A stretch of 35,849 nt of DNA from Rhodothermales bacterium (GTDB lineage: Bacteria; Bacteroidota; Rhodothermia; Rhodothermales; JABDKH01). Within the stretch, counting starts at the first letter, position 1; the number at the start of each line of letters is the position of its first letter. A model generated the notes under the pieces. It searched no databases, had not been told where the DNA came from, and worked only from the letters and a program-made list of their open reading frames with translations. The DNA lies in NCBI GenBank assembly GCA_028284545.1, contig JANQRN010000049.1, positions 1-35,849 on the forward strand, given 5' to 3'. The position numbers and the translations under genes are program-made. Below are positions 18,689-27,873 of this stretch, piece after piece.

Positions 18689-20431
18689 ATGCGAGCCCCA
18701 GATCAAGGAATTTTGCCCTACACCGTCCCACTGCTCCTGCTTGCGCTGCTCCTTGCGGTTGGCAGCCGAGAAGCCGCAGCCCAGCGGACGACCGCCCCAA
18801 ACGACGTTCCCGAGGTCACTCGATCCTATGCGATCCAGGGTGCGACAATCACCGTCGCGCCCGGCCAGACTATCGAGAATGGAACGATCGTCTTTCGCGA
18901 CGGCGTAATCGTCGCGGTAGGGAGCAATCTCGCCATCCCGGCAGACGCTAACGTAGTCGAGGCGGACTCGATGTTCGTCTATCCAGCCTTTATCGACGGA
19001 CTGTCGCATGTCGGCATCACTGAACCAAAGAACGAGAACCAGCCCAGACCGCCTGATCCTGGTAACCCCGAGTACGCGCGCGCGGGGATCCAGCCCGATC
19101 GCTCAGCAGCAGATTTGATCGAGACCGATGCGAGTGCACTTGCCAAGCATCGGGAAGCGGGCTTCGCGGTCGCCAACATCGTCCCGTATGGACGAATGCT
19201 TCCAGGCTACTCTGCGGTCACTAGCCTTACCCCGGCAGGACCGGCCTATATGAATCCATCGGCTGGGCTCTACACCAAGCTTCAGGGTGCGCGGGGCGTC
19301 TACCCCGGTACGCCCGTGGGCGTCATGGCAAAACTCCGGCAGCTGTTCCGCGTCTCGGCGCAGCACCAGGAGTGGGCAGCGGCCTACGAAGCAGATCCGG
19401 CAAACCTGATGCACCCGCCAGGCGACGCGGTACTCGAAGCGTTGCAGCCGGTGGTCAAGAAAGAAGCACCGGTATTATTCCACGCGAACTCCGCGCTCGA
19501 AGTCCAGCGGGCTATGCGACTGCAGGACGACCTCGGCTTCGACCTCGTAATTGCAGGCGCAAAGCAGGCACCAGAGATGGTCTCTTTGCTTGCCGAAAGC
19601 GGACTGCCCATCATCTACTCCGTCGAACTACCGAAGGAAGACAAGAAGAAATCCGACGCGGATAGTACCACTGCGCCGCCATCGTACAACAGTGCTTTCA
19701 AGAGCAACGACGAGGGTGACATCGAAGCCGAGCGCGAGAACCTGGAAGCGCGACGCGCAGAGACGCGGCAGCGCTATATGGAGGGCGCGGCGGCTTTGGA
19801 GAAAGCCGGCGTTGCGTTTGGATTTACTGGCGTGGACGTTAAAACCGCTGACATCGTGGCCAACGTTCGCAAGATGGTCGCGGCGGGGTTGTCCGAGGAC
19901 GCCGCACTTGCAGGCCTTACGATCAACAACGCTCGCATACTCGGAATCGACCGCAGCGTTGGCACACTCGAACCCGGGAAGCTCGCCAACATCGTGATAA
20001 CAACTGCGCCGGTGTTCGAGAAGGACTCGGCTATCAGACACGTCTTCGTTAACGGCCATCCTACCGAAGTCGAGGCCAAGAAGGCCAAGACCGGGAACGG
20101 CGGCGAAGCCGGTCCAGAAGCGGAAGCCTTCGCAGGCGTCTGGCGATTCCTCGTTGATTCACCGGACGGGCCGATTCCCGGACGATTCGAACTCGAGGTA
20201 TCCGGGGGTAGCCTCGAGGGCACGGCGTCCTCAAGCGCTTCAGGTGACGCTGATCTCCAAGACATCGAGATCGATGGCGACGACATCTCATTCACGTTTC
20301 AGACACCGGACTGGGGAGAGATCAGGGTCACCGCCACCCGAAGCGATGACCGATGGAATGGACAGCTAAACGTGCAGGGTGTCGGCGACATCCCGTTCAC
20401 TGCGCGACGCGGACCTGGAGGGGCACGATAG
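18689..20431 (+). CDS. Amidohydrolase-fold secreted protein 1 (HxH motif not intact; extra C-terminal beta-rich domain)
   Basis: MRAPDQGILPYTVPLLLLALLLAVGSREAAAQ signal; VVEADSMFVYPAFIDGLSHVGITE; TINNARILGIDRSVGTLEPGKLANIVITTAPVF; C-term GVWRFLVDSPDGPIPGRFELEVSGGSLEGTASS. The track start at 18608 is upstream of the signal peptide. Confidence 0.88.
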   Translation: MRAPDQGILPYTVPLLLLALLLAVGSREAAAQRTTAPNDVPEVTRSYAIQGATITVAPGQTIENGTIVFRDGVIVAVGSNLAIPADANVVEADSMFVYPAFIDGLSHVGITEPKNENQPRPPDPGNPEYARAGIQPDRSAADLIETDASALAKHREAGFAVANIVPYGRMLPGYSAVTSLTPAGPAYMNPSAGLYTKLQGARGVYPGTPVGVMAKLRQLFRVSAQHQEWAAAYEADPANLMHPPGDAVLEALQPVVKKEAPVLFHANSALEVQRAMRLQDDLGFDLVIAGAKQAPEMVSLLAESGLPIIYSVELPKEDKKKSDADSTTAPPSYNSAFKSNDEGDIEAERENLEARRAETRQRYMEGAAALEKAGVAFGFTGVDVKTADIVANVRKMVAAGLSEDAALAGLTINNARILGIDRSVGTLEPGKLANIVITTAPVFEKDSAIRHVFVNGHPTEVEAKKAKTGNGGEAGPEAEAFAGVWRFLVDSPDGPIPGRFELEVSGGSLEGTASSSASGDADLQDIEIDGDDISFTFQTPDWGEIRVTATRSDDRWNGQLNVQGVGDIPFTARRGPGGAR

Positions 20432-20432
20432 C

Positions 20433-21911
20433 ATGACGAACCATGAATCCGGACTAATGAACATGGAACAGCCAATGGCCAACCGGTCGGTACGGGCAGC
20501 AACGGTGCGAGTCGCGGCGATCCTTGTAATGGCGGCGATGGGCTCGCCCGCAGCCAGCGTCGCACAGGATGGTAACCTCGTAGTTCGCAACGCGACGGTC
20601 ATTACCGTGACGGGTGATGTACTGGAGTCGGCCGATGTGCTTGTACGCAATGGCAAGATCGCCGCCGTGGGGGCAGACGTTATTGCGCCGGCGGGTGTCA
20701 GGGAAATCGACGCCAGCGGCAAGTATGTAATGCCCGGGATCCTCGATGCCCACTCACACATCGCGCTGACCACCGTCAACGAAGGGTCCAACCCAGTCAC
20801 GGCTGAAGTCACGATGGAGGACTCGGTTGATCCGTTTCAAGTGAGCATCTATCGCGCCCTCGCGGGCGGCGTGACCACCGCGCATTTGATGCACGGCTCC
20901 GCGAACGTCATCGGCGGCCAAAACGAAACGATCAAGCTCCGCTACGGCGTCAGAACTCCAGATGAGCTCCGATTCGAAGGCGCGCCGAGAACGATCAAGT
21001 TCGCACTGGGCGAGAACCCGACCCGGGTACACGGCGGCTCGGGTAACAAGAACCCCTCCACCCGAATGGGAGTCGAGCTCGTGCTCCGCAACGCGTTCGA
21101 AGAGGGCAAGCGCTACATGGAAGCGTGGGATACATACAACGCTTCCGTGGCGTCGCAAGGCAACCGAAGACGTGGCAATCGCGGGATGTCGGCGACTGCG
21201 ATGCCCCCCGAGTATAACCTCAGACTGGAGACAATCGCAGACATTCTGCGGGGTGACATCCTGGTGCACGCACACTCGTATCGAGCTGACGAAATCCTGA
21301 TGCTGATGGAGGTGCTCGGCGACTACGGAGTGAACAAGATCACGTTCCAGCATGCCAACGAGGCGTTCAAGGTAGCACCGGAACTCGCTGAGTTTGGTGC
21401 GTCGGCGTCCATATTTGCTGACTGGTGGGCGTACAAGTTCGAGGTGTACTACTCAACGGCCTACAACGCGGCGATTCTGACTCGAAACGACGTTTCGACC
21501 TCGATTAATTCAGATTCGGGTGAGCTGATTCGACACCTGTATCACGAGGCCGCCAAGTCACAGAAGTATGGCGGCCTCACCGATGCGGAGGCACTCGCCT
21601 TGATCACCATCAATCCGGCCAAGCAATTGGGAATTGACGATCGCGTAGGCTCAATAGAGGTCGGCAAAGACGGCGACCTGGCGATCTTCTCCGAGCACCC
21701 CCTTTCGGTCTACGCGATCAACGAAATGACGATCGTAGACGGAAACTTGTTGTTCGACCGCGCCAACGATCCAGACGACATGCGGCTGATGGTGAATCCG
21801 GATGAAGAAGTTCCGGAGACGATGATCCGGTATTGGGAAACCGACATGCACCAGTGCATGCAGAACACCGAGTGGCTCTTTGGAATCTCGGCCGACCAAC
21901 TCTCTTACTGA
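20433..21911 (+). CDS. Amidohydrolase family protein 2 (HxH intact)
   Basis: Signal peptide ...SVAQ; YVMPGILDAHSHIALTTVNEG; ILVHAHSYRADEIL; ITFQHANEAFKV; STSINSDSGELIRHLYHEA; PAKQLGIDDRVGSIEVGKDGDLAIFSEHPLS. Starts 1 bp after the gene 1 stop. Confidence 0.93.
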   Translation: MTNHESGLMNMEQPMANRSVRAATVRVAAILVMAAMGSPAASVAQDGNLVVRNATVITVTGDVLESADVLVRNGKIAAVGADVIAPAGVREIDASGKYVMPGILDAHSHIALTTVNEGSNPVTAEVTMEDSVDPFQVSIYRALAGGVTTAHLMHGSANVIGGQNETIKLRYGVRTPDELRFEGAPRTIKFALGENPTRVHGGSGNKNPSTRMGVELVLRNAFEEGKRYMEAWDTYNASVASQGNRRRGNRGMSATAMPPEYNLRLETIADILRGDILVHAHSYRADEILMLMEVLGDYGVNKITFQHANEAFKVAPELAEFGASASIFADWWAYKFEVYYSTAYNAAILTRNDVSTSINSDSGELIRHLYHEAAKSQKYGGLTDAEALALITINPAKQLGIDDRVGSIEVGKDGDLAIFSEHPLSVYAINEMTIVDGNLLFDRANDPDDMRLMVNPDEEVPETMIRYWETDMHQCMQNTEWLFGISADQLSY

Positions 21912-21915
21912 ACCT

Positions 21916-23241
21916 ATGCGTACATCACTCATGATGCGTTCTTTCATGACGCGCTCCGTTGCCGGTCTGCTTGTTGCAGGGTTTGGTTTTGGCGTCCCGA
22001 ATGCGGCCCTGTCGCAGGAGACTGACCGTACCGCGCTTACCAACGCTCGGATTGTTACGGTTGAATTTGGAGTAATCGAGAGCGGAGTCGTTCTCATCGA
22101 GGACGGTCGCATCGCTGCGGTCGGCGCAAATGTCGACGTGCCGACAGGTACGACTACGATTGACGTGGCTGGCCACACCGTGTATCCGGGTATGGTAGAT
22201 TCGGGCACGCGACTAGGGCTGTCTGAAGTCGGATCTGATCCGCGAACACAAGACTTCCGGGAGAACGGCAACCTGACGCCGCACGTCAAGGCGTTGACCG
22301 CCGTGAACCCCAACTCTGTCCTCATTCCAGTGACGCGCGTCAGCGGCGTCCTGACGGCACTTGCCGAACCGACGGGTGGGCTGTTTCCGGGGACGGCAGC
22401 CTTCATCAATCTCCACGGCTACACGCCGGAGCAGATGTATGTCGAGGGCTCCTCAACTATGGTCATGCAGTTTCCGGTGACGGGTCGCCGTGGCAGTTTC
22501 GATCAGCGCTCCGATGATGACATCGAGAAGGCGTCGAAGGAAGCGATGAAAACGCTCAACGACATGTGGGACCGCGCGCACCTTATGGCCCGACTGGAAT
22601 CGGTGTACGAGGCTGACCCCGAAATGGAACGAACTACCGAGTACGTACCCGAGGTATCGGCGCTGGTCCCCGTGGTCAATGGGGACATGGCGCTGATGAT
22701 AGTCGTCAATCGTGCCGCGGATATCGAGAAGGCGATCGACTGGGTGCAGGAACGAGAAGTGGCGCTACCGATCTTCTCCGGGTGTGCCGAAGGTTGGAGG
22801 GTGGCATCCAAGATCGCAGCGGCGGGCATTCCCTGCATCGTTGGTCCCGTTCAATCACTTCCTACGCGGGCCTCAGATCGATTTGACCGCGCCTACGCAA
22901 ACGCCGGACTCCTCCACAAGGCGGGAGTCAAGGTTGCGCTGCGTACCGGAGAGTCGGAGAACGTAAGAAACCTCCCGTTTCATGCCGGTTTTGCGGCAGC
23001 CTACGGTCTTGGAAAAGAAGAAGCGCTCCGTGCGGTAACGCTCAATCCGGCAGAGATCTTCGGCGTCGCCGAGCACATCGGTTCGATATCCGTCGGGAAG
23101 CTCGCGAACCTGTTCGTAGCGGATGGAGACCCCTTCGAAACGAAGACAAGTATCAAGTATGTTTTCATCGAGGGCCACAACATACCGATGGAGAGCCGGC
23201 ACACTCGACTATATGACGAGTTCCTGAACCGGAGTCGCTAG
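21916..23241 (+). CDS. Amidohydrolase-fold secreted protein 3 (metal-binding motifs apparently lost)
   Basis: MRTSLMMRSFMTRSVAGLLVAGFGFGVPNAALSQ; TVYPGMVDSGTRLGLSEVGSD; TLNPAEIFGVAEHIGSISVGKLANLFVADGDPFE. Starts 4 bp after the gene 2 stop. Confidence 0.9.
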   Translation: MRTSLMMRSFMTRSVAGLLVAGFGFGVPNAALSQETDRTALTNARIVTVEFGVIESGVVLIEDGRIAAVGANVDVPTGTTTIDVAGHTVYPGMVDSGTRLGLSEVGSDPRTQDFRENGNLTPHVKALTAVNPNSVLIPVTRVSGVLTALAEPTGGLFPGTAAFINLHGYTPEQMYVEGSSTMVMQFPVTGRRGSFDQRSDDDIEKASKEAMKTLNDMWDRAHLMARLESVYEADPEMERTTEYVPEVSALVPVVNGDMALMIVVNRAADIEKAIDWVQEREVALPIFSGCAEGWRVASKIAAAGIPCIVGPVQSLPTRASDRFDRAYANAGLLHKAGVKVALRTGESENVRNLPFHAGFAAAYGLGKEEALRAVTLNPAEIFGVAEHIGSISVGKLANLFVADGDPFETKTSIKYVFIEGHNIPMESRHTRLYDEFLNRSR

Positions 23242-24557
23242 CAGCCGAGGTCAGCTCGCGCCACGGGGTCGTTTGCCGGAATGCAATTCCCCGACGGCAC
23301 GGACGCGGGTTGATATCGCATGAGGTCTGGATCGCGCAGGGAGACCTCGAGGAACACGACGAGCTCATCCATCTCCTGCTGCGTTAGGTGGAGCGGCTGA
23401 AACCGGGGGGCCTTGACCTCTGGCGGCACGTCGATGTCAGGAATAGCGTCGTTGTAGTACTCGACGACTTCTCGCACAGTGCCGAACGTTCCTCCGTGCC
23501 CCAGAAATGGCGAGTCCACCATGTTGTAGAGCTGCGGGACCTTGAATTTGTAAGCTTCCGCGGGATCACCCAGGAACGCACCTCGACCAAGGTCAGGCGG
23601 CCCCTTGAGGTCCGCCATGCCAAGCGCGTAGAAGGCCATCGAGCTCAGTGCGGGGCCAGTGTGGCACGTCTCGCATAGACCCTTGCCGACAAAGACGAGC
23701 GCACCCCGCTTCTCGACATCCGACATTGCGTTGTACTCTCCGCGCAACCACCGCTGAAACGGTGCCCTGTTTGCCATCACTGTCCGCTCATAGGCGGCTA
23801 TCGCCAGACCAACGTTGACCAGCGTTACGGGCTCGCCAGGGAAGGCCTCCTCCCAGAGCGTGGAGTAGGTAGCGTCATTGACAACGATTGATGAATCCAG
23901 GTCAGACATTCGGTGCACCGTGAGCGCCGCGATCGCCTGGGTCTCCAGCCCCTCGAAACCGAGTGCGTTCGTTTCACTGGGTGTGCCGGGGAGCCATGCG
24001 GCTTCCGTGCCTTCGTTCATGGCGCCCGCGCCCATCGAGCCGTCCCAGTGCATCAACCTTTGAAAAGCGGAGTTCAGTACTGTGGGCGAACGAAGTACGG
24101 GCGCGTCTACGTCGGCGTCGGCGTAGCCTGGATCCGGTATACGACCCTCGCCCGCCGTTCCCCATCCCGAACCGCCCTCGCCGATTGACTGCTGCCGACC
24201 CGCCTGGAAGCCAGCTGCGGCGTGATGACAGGTCGCACACGAGTACGTACCAGCACCAACACTACGAAGCGGGCTCGTGGCAAGCGCTGTCTCATGAAAC
24301 AGGAGCTTGCCAAGCTCAACCTTGGCGGCTGTCAGCGCATTTGCTGGATCCTGGGGGATTTCGGAAAAGTCGTCGCTCGCCGGCAGATAGAACTCGTCGA
24401 GTCGTCGCTGGCCGTCGAGTGTCAGTGCCGCCTCGAGCTCGGCGTCAAGATCACGACGCGGCGGTTCGACGTTCGCAAGTTCGCAACCCGCGAGTAACAC
24501 CCCACCGGCGATCGCGCACGCAAGGCCACCGACAATTGTGGCTCTTAGAGTGCGCAT
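23238..24557 (-). CDS. Di-heme cytochrome c peroxidase/MauG-like lipoprotein
   Basis: Two CxxCH motifs: TYSCATCHHAAAGFQ and GLCETCHTGPALSS; lipobox GGVLLAGCE. ATG 24555-24557; the longer ORF-track start (24872) overlaps the upstream CDS. Confidence 0.93.
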   Translation of the reverse strand: MRTLRATIVGGLACAIAGGVLLAGCELANVEPPRRDLDAELEAALTLDGQRRLDEFYLPASDDFSEIPQDPANALTAAKVELGKLLFHETALATSPLRSVGAGTYSCATCHHAAAGFQAGRQQSIGEGGSGWGTAGEGRIPDPGYADADVDAPVLRSPTVLNSAFQRLMHWDGSMGAGAMNEGTEAAWLPGTPSETNALGFEGLETQAIAALTVHRMSDLDSSIVVNDATYSTLWEEAFPGEPVTLVNVGLAIAAYERTVMANRAPFQRWLRGEYNAMSDVEKRGALVFVGKGLCETCHTGPALSSMAFYALGMADLKGPPDLGRGAFLGDPAEAYKFKVPQLYNMVDSPFLGHGGTFGTVREVVEYYNDAIPDIDVPPEVKAPRFQPLHLTQQEMDELVVFLEVSLRDPDLMRYQPASVPSGNCIPANDPVARADLGC

Positions 24558-25225
24558 ACGAACTTCCAGATCGGCGACCACCCACTTGATCCAATCGCGG
24601 AATTCGCGCGAACGCGCCAGTAGTAGGTGTACCCCTGCACCAGCGCGTGGATGTCCTGCTCTGTACCTCGAACACGGAGGTCCGCTACCTTTCGATCCAT
24701 ATCCGGCTGCATGGACATTTCGATGTCGTAGCTCAATGCACCCTTTGACGGCTCCCATTTGAGCTCGACGTTTGTTGGCATGTCGACCGTCTCCGGGGCC
24801 GGATACTTTTGAAACGGAATTGGTGGGACGATCGCCGTCGTCGATGGGGTGAATACCCAGGTCGGCGACCACGAACTGACGAGGTCTGCCACATCGTGCG
24901 CCCGAACCCGCCAGTAGTATGGCACTCCCAATTCAAGATCTTTGACGGTGAACGCGGAAACCGTAGTGCCTGTCTCTCGCGCGACTACATTCTCAAACGT
25001 GGGGTCCCGGGCTACCTCCACGTCGTAGCGCGCTCCGCCTTTTGGAACAAGCCATTCCAGCACTACCGCGTTCGGATTGTTTGTCGAACCATCAAGAGGT
25101 AGGACCATCCGGGGAGACGCGATCCCGGACTCGTCGGGTTCACCACCGGTGTCGCAACCAAGGGGCACCACGACCAGAAGCAATAGTAGCGCACACGCGC
25201 CAGCGCGCTGGAGTATTCCGTTCAT
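24545..25225 (-). CDS. Lipoprotein with two FnIII-like modules
   Basis: 226 aa; lipobox VVPLGC; PYYWRVRAHDVADLVSSWSPTWVFTPS and YTYYWRVRANSAIGSSGWSPIWKFVCAL; its 3' end overlaps the peroxidase start by 13 nt. Confidence 0.8.
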   Translation of the reverse strand: MNGILQRAGACALLLLLVVVPLGCDTGGEPDESGIASPRMVLPLDGSTNNPNAVVLEWLVPKGGARYDVEVARDPTFENVVARETGTTVSAFTVKDLELGVPYYWRVRAHDVADLVSSWSPTWVFTPSTTAIVPPIPFQKYPAPETVDMPTNVELKWEPSKGALSYDIEMSMQPDMDRKVADLRVRGTEQDIHALVQGYTYYWRVRANSAIGSSGWSPIWKFVCAL

Positions 25226-25356
25226 CGCCTGTACGGGCTTCGTCTATGACTCACCGTGTCGAAGTCAAAATACGAGAGCCTTGTCGCGCGTGCCGTTGAT
25301 GTAGGGGATCCACCTACGCTGCGGTAGTGGTGGGCTGCGGCGCGTGATAAACCTAG

Positions 25357-26157
25357 TTAGTCAGCCGCGATCCGGGCAACAAGTTCTTTTACGAGCTTGA
25401 ACGTAACCGCCGCTGTCACATCGTTGATGTCACGGTTGGGGTTCAATTCTACAATGTCGCCTCCCACCACGGGACCAGGAGCTGACCAGATAAGGGCAAT
25501 CACGTCACGAACACTTAGACCGCCCGGCTCGTGGTGAGATACACCGGGCGCAAATGCAGGGTCGAGACCGTCGAGGTCGATGCTGAACCACGTTGCTCCG
25601 TGCGGCAATTCAGAAGGCCCTGGTAGCGGGCGGCCAGCCGGATAGGCGTTCACCGCGTACTTCTCGATTGCCGCCGCCTGGACGGCATTGACGGTCCGCA
25701 GCCCGACCTGCGTCAAGCTGGCGGCGAGCCCCCTCTCCATGATGCGTGCCATCGGTGAGGCGTGCGAATACTCGTTGTTGTCAAATTCGGGATACAGATC
25801 CGGATGCGCGTCGACCTGAATCAGGTGCGGCGCGTCGAAGCCTGCCTGTTTCCGCCCGGTCAAAACGGGCCAGGTCACGGAGTGGTCGCCGCCGAGAAAC
25901 ACGGTGCTGCCCTCTGCGCAGATCACTGCGGCGGCATCCCGGATAGTCTCGAAGTCGACTGAAGACTCTGGTAGGTGCAGATCCCCAGCATCTACAAACA
26001 CCCACTCGTCGCCGAGATCACATCCGCTTTCTGACACGAGGTTGCTCATGCCACTTGACATGAGCCTTCGAACGACAGCCGGTGCTTCCGCTGCGCCGCG
26101 CATGTATGACGAATTCTTGTCGGTGGGAAGGCCTAGAAGCCGAACCGGAGTACCCAT
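25357..26157 (-). CDS. Ureohydrolase (agmatinase/arginase superfamily)
   Basis: 266 aa; FLGGDHSVTWPVL, LIQVDAHPDLYPEFDNNEYSHASPMARI, WFSIDLDGLDPAFAPGVSHHEPGGLSVRD: the metal-ligand motifs are present. Confidence 0.92.
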   Translation of the reverse strand: MGTPVRLLGLPTDKNSSYMRGAAEAPAVVRRLMSSGMSNLVSESGCDLGDEWVFVDAGDLHLPESSVDFETIRDAAAVICAEGSTVFLGGDHSVTWPVLTGRKQAGFDAPHLIQVDAHPDLYPEFDNNEYSHASPMARIMERGLAASLTQVGLRTVNAVQAAAIEKYAVNAYPAGRPLPGPSELPHGATWFSIDLDGLDPAFAPGVSHHEPGGLSVRDVIALIWSAPGPVVGGDIVELNPNRDINDVTAAVTFKLVKELVARIAAD

Positions 26158-26176
26158 CGCAATAATGAGAAGCTGG

Positions 26177-26956
26177 TCAGAGGAAGAACCTTACCGCGGC
26201 GACTGCGACGATCAGCACGAGCAAACGGTGGATCCAGACGTCTGCATCGGGAACACGGGCAACGAAGCGGACGGCGAGCCACGCGCCGATCGCCTGGAAG
26301 AGCGCCATCGCAAACCCGTAGACGAGGTGGACCTGGTCATGGTAGAAGAAGATCGCGAGGGCCGCGATGCAATACACGAACACAATCAGAAGCTTCACAC
26401 CGTTGGCGGAGCGAAGTGTGTACCCTGCCGCAAGCACGAGTCCGGCTAACAGGAAGATGCCGACGCCTGCCTGAATGAACCCTCCGTAGATGCCGATGCC
26501 AAAGAAGACCAGAAGCGTCAGTGGGTTCCGGTTTCGTGCGAGGTCCCGCGGCTTTTCGTGCAACCACCTGCCCGGCTTGACCAGCAGGAAGAAGAACATG
26601 AAGACCATCAGTCCACCAATCGCGTAGTTCATGGCCTCCACGCTGAGACCAACCGCAATTCGCGAACCGACGATCGCACCGGCGATCGATGGAATCACCA
26701 GCCACCACGCACCCTCGAATGAGGTGATCCCCTTGCGCTGAAACCCGCGAAGTCCTACGGCACTCTGAATCAGCGCGCCGATGCGGTTTGTACCGTTGGC
26801 GACTGGCGCCGGCAGCCCACAGATGAAGACAAAGATCGGAAGTGTGATCAGGGAGCCACTTCCGGCCAGCGTGTTGATGACACCCGCGAGGATCCCACCA
26901 ACCGCAAAGGCCAGGGCATTCCAGAAACTGATATCAAAACCGATGGATTCGAACAC
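26177..26956 (-). CDS. TSUP family permease (TauE/SafE)
   Basis: 259 aa, multi-TM; AFAVGGILAGVINTLAGSGSLITLPIFVFICGLPAPVANGTNRIGALIQSAVGLRGF. Confidence 0.9.
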   Translation of the reverse strand: MFESIGFDISFWNALAFAVGGILAGVINTLAGSGSLITLPIFVFICGLPAPVANGTNRIGALIQSAVGLRGFQRKGITSFEGAWWLVIPSIAGAIVGSRIAVGLSVEAMNYAIGGLMVFMFFFLLVKPGRWLHEKPRDLARNRNPLTLLVFFGIGIYGGFIQAGVGIFLLAGLVLAAGYTLRSANGVKLLIVFVYCIAALAIFFYHDQVHLVYGFAMALFQAIGAWLAVRFVARVPDADVWIHRLLVLIVAVAAVRFFL

Positions 26957-26982
26957 GAATACAGCGCAAACAAGGACGGGCG

Positions 26983-27873
26983 TCAGCCGATTGCCGGCCC
27001 ACCGATCCCGAACACCCGCTTCAGGTAGCTAGTGTGTGAGAATGATGCACCCGTCGGCCGCACCATGCGAATGTAACCACGTTGTCGCTCAAATCCCGCG
27101 GACTCCAGTCGGCGTCTGAAGCTGTCGTGTAGATCCGGAACATCAATGAGGACTGGTCCATTCTCGCCAAGGTTTCGTGCGACCAGATCAACTGCTGCTG
27201 ATCCATCACCTTCATCTCGGACAACAACCGGGCCCACCTGCCGGACCTGTCGACCCCGCCGCCCTAGACAATATCCAAGCACCCTCCCACTTTCCGACAT
27301 CAACGCGAGAGACAAGTCAGGTGCTCTCCGGATGAGATCGCCAAGGATGGAGGAACGATCCACGCCGTACACCTCCGCGTCGAGTGCAAGTACGTCATCG
27401 GCGACGGCATGCGATGGTCCGAACTGTTGAATCGATCGTTGCGCGGCGGCGCCGGACGCCCGCAGCGGTTTGGCTCCGTCGGCGTGCGTGTTGGCCGACC
27501 GGAGCATTCTTGATACTTCAGCTACTCTTTCAAAGCCAAGACGTTGATATACCTGTTCTCCCGCGACGGTGGCGTCTAGGGCTGCTGTGAGTCCGCGCGT
27601 TTCCGCTTCGCGGATGCAGTGTTCCGTGAGCACCGTAGCGAGACCCCGACGACGGAAGTCGGGGTGGGTCATCACCATGCCTATCCATGCGAGGCGTGGG
27701 ACGTACGGCAGGTACAGTGCCGTCGCGGCAAGCTGATCGCCGTCCTCGATCGCAAACCCACGGCCCGCTGATAACATCATGTGCCAGTCGCCCGCCGTCT
27801 GATTCCATCCGATCAGCTTCGAAAGTGCACTACATCTCGCGACAGTCTCCGGCTCAGGGTGGAGTACTATCAA
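26983..27873 (-). CDS. GNAT family N-acetyltransferase (TTG start overlapping the upstream stop)
   Basis: 296 aa; WIGMVMTHPDFRRRGLATVLTEHCIREAETRGLTAALDATVAGEQVYQRLGF. Confidence 0.9.
   Translation of the reverse strand: MIVLHPEPETVARCSALSKLIGWNQTAGDWHMMLSAGRGFAIEDGDQLAATALYLPYVPRLAWIGMVMTHPDFRRRGLATVLTEHCIREAETRGLTAALDATVAGEQVYQRLGFERVAEVSRMLRSANTHADGAKPLRASGAAAQRSIQQFGPSHAVADDVLALDAEVYGVDRSSILGDLIRRAPDLSLALMSESGRVLGYCLGRRGRQVRQVGPVVVRDEGDGSAAVDLVARNLGENGPVLIDVPDLHDSFRRRLESAGFERQRGYIRMVRPTGASFSHTSYLKRVFGIGGPAIG

Noticed and set aside
20754-21353. 199-aa minus-strand ORF inside amidohydrolase 2
   Set aside because: Antisense to conserved metal-binding motifs; no independent coding evidence.
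21651-22409. 252-aa minus-strand ORF across amidohydrolases 2 and 3
   Set aside because: Spans two well-supported sense genes and is Ser/Thr/Arg/Pro-rich with no recognisable domain; antisense artefact.
23963-24589. 208-aa plus-strand ORF opposite the di-heme peroxidase
   Set aside because: Arg/Ser/Pro-rich antisense translation over a gene with two CxxCH motifs in the sense frame.
24558-24872. N-terminal extension of the di-heme peroxidase ORF in the track
   Set aside because: Overlaps the FnIII-like lipoprotein in another frame; the lipoprotein signal MRTLRATIVGGLACAIAGGVLLAGCE begins at 24557.
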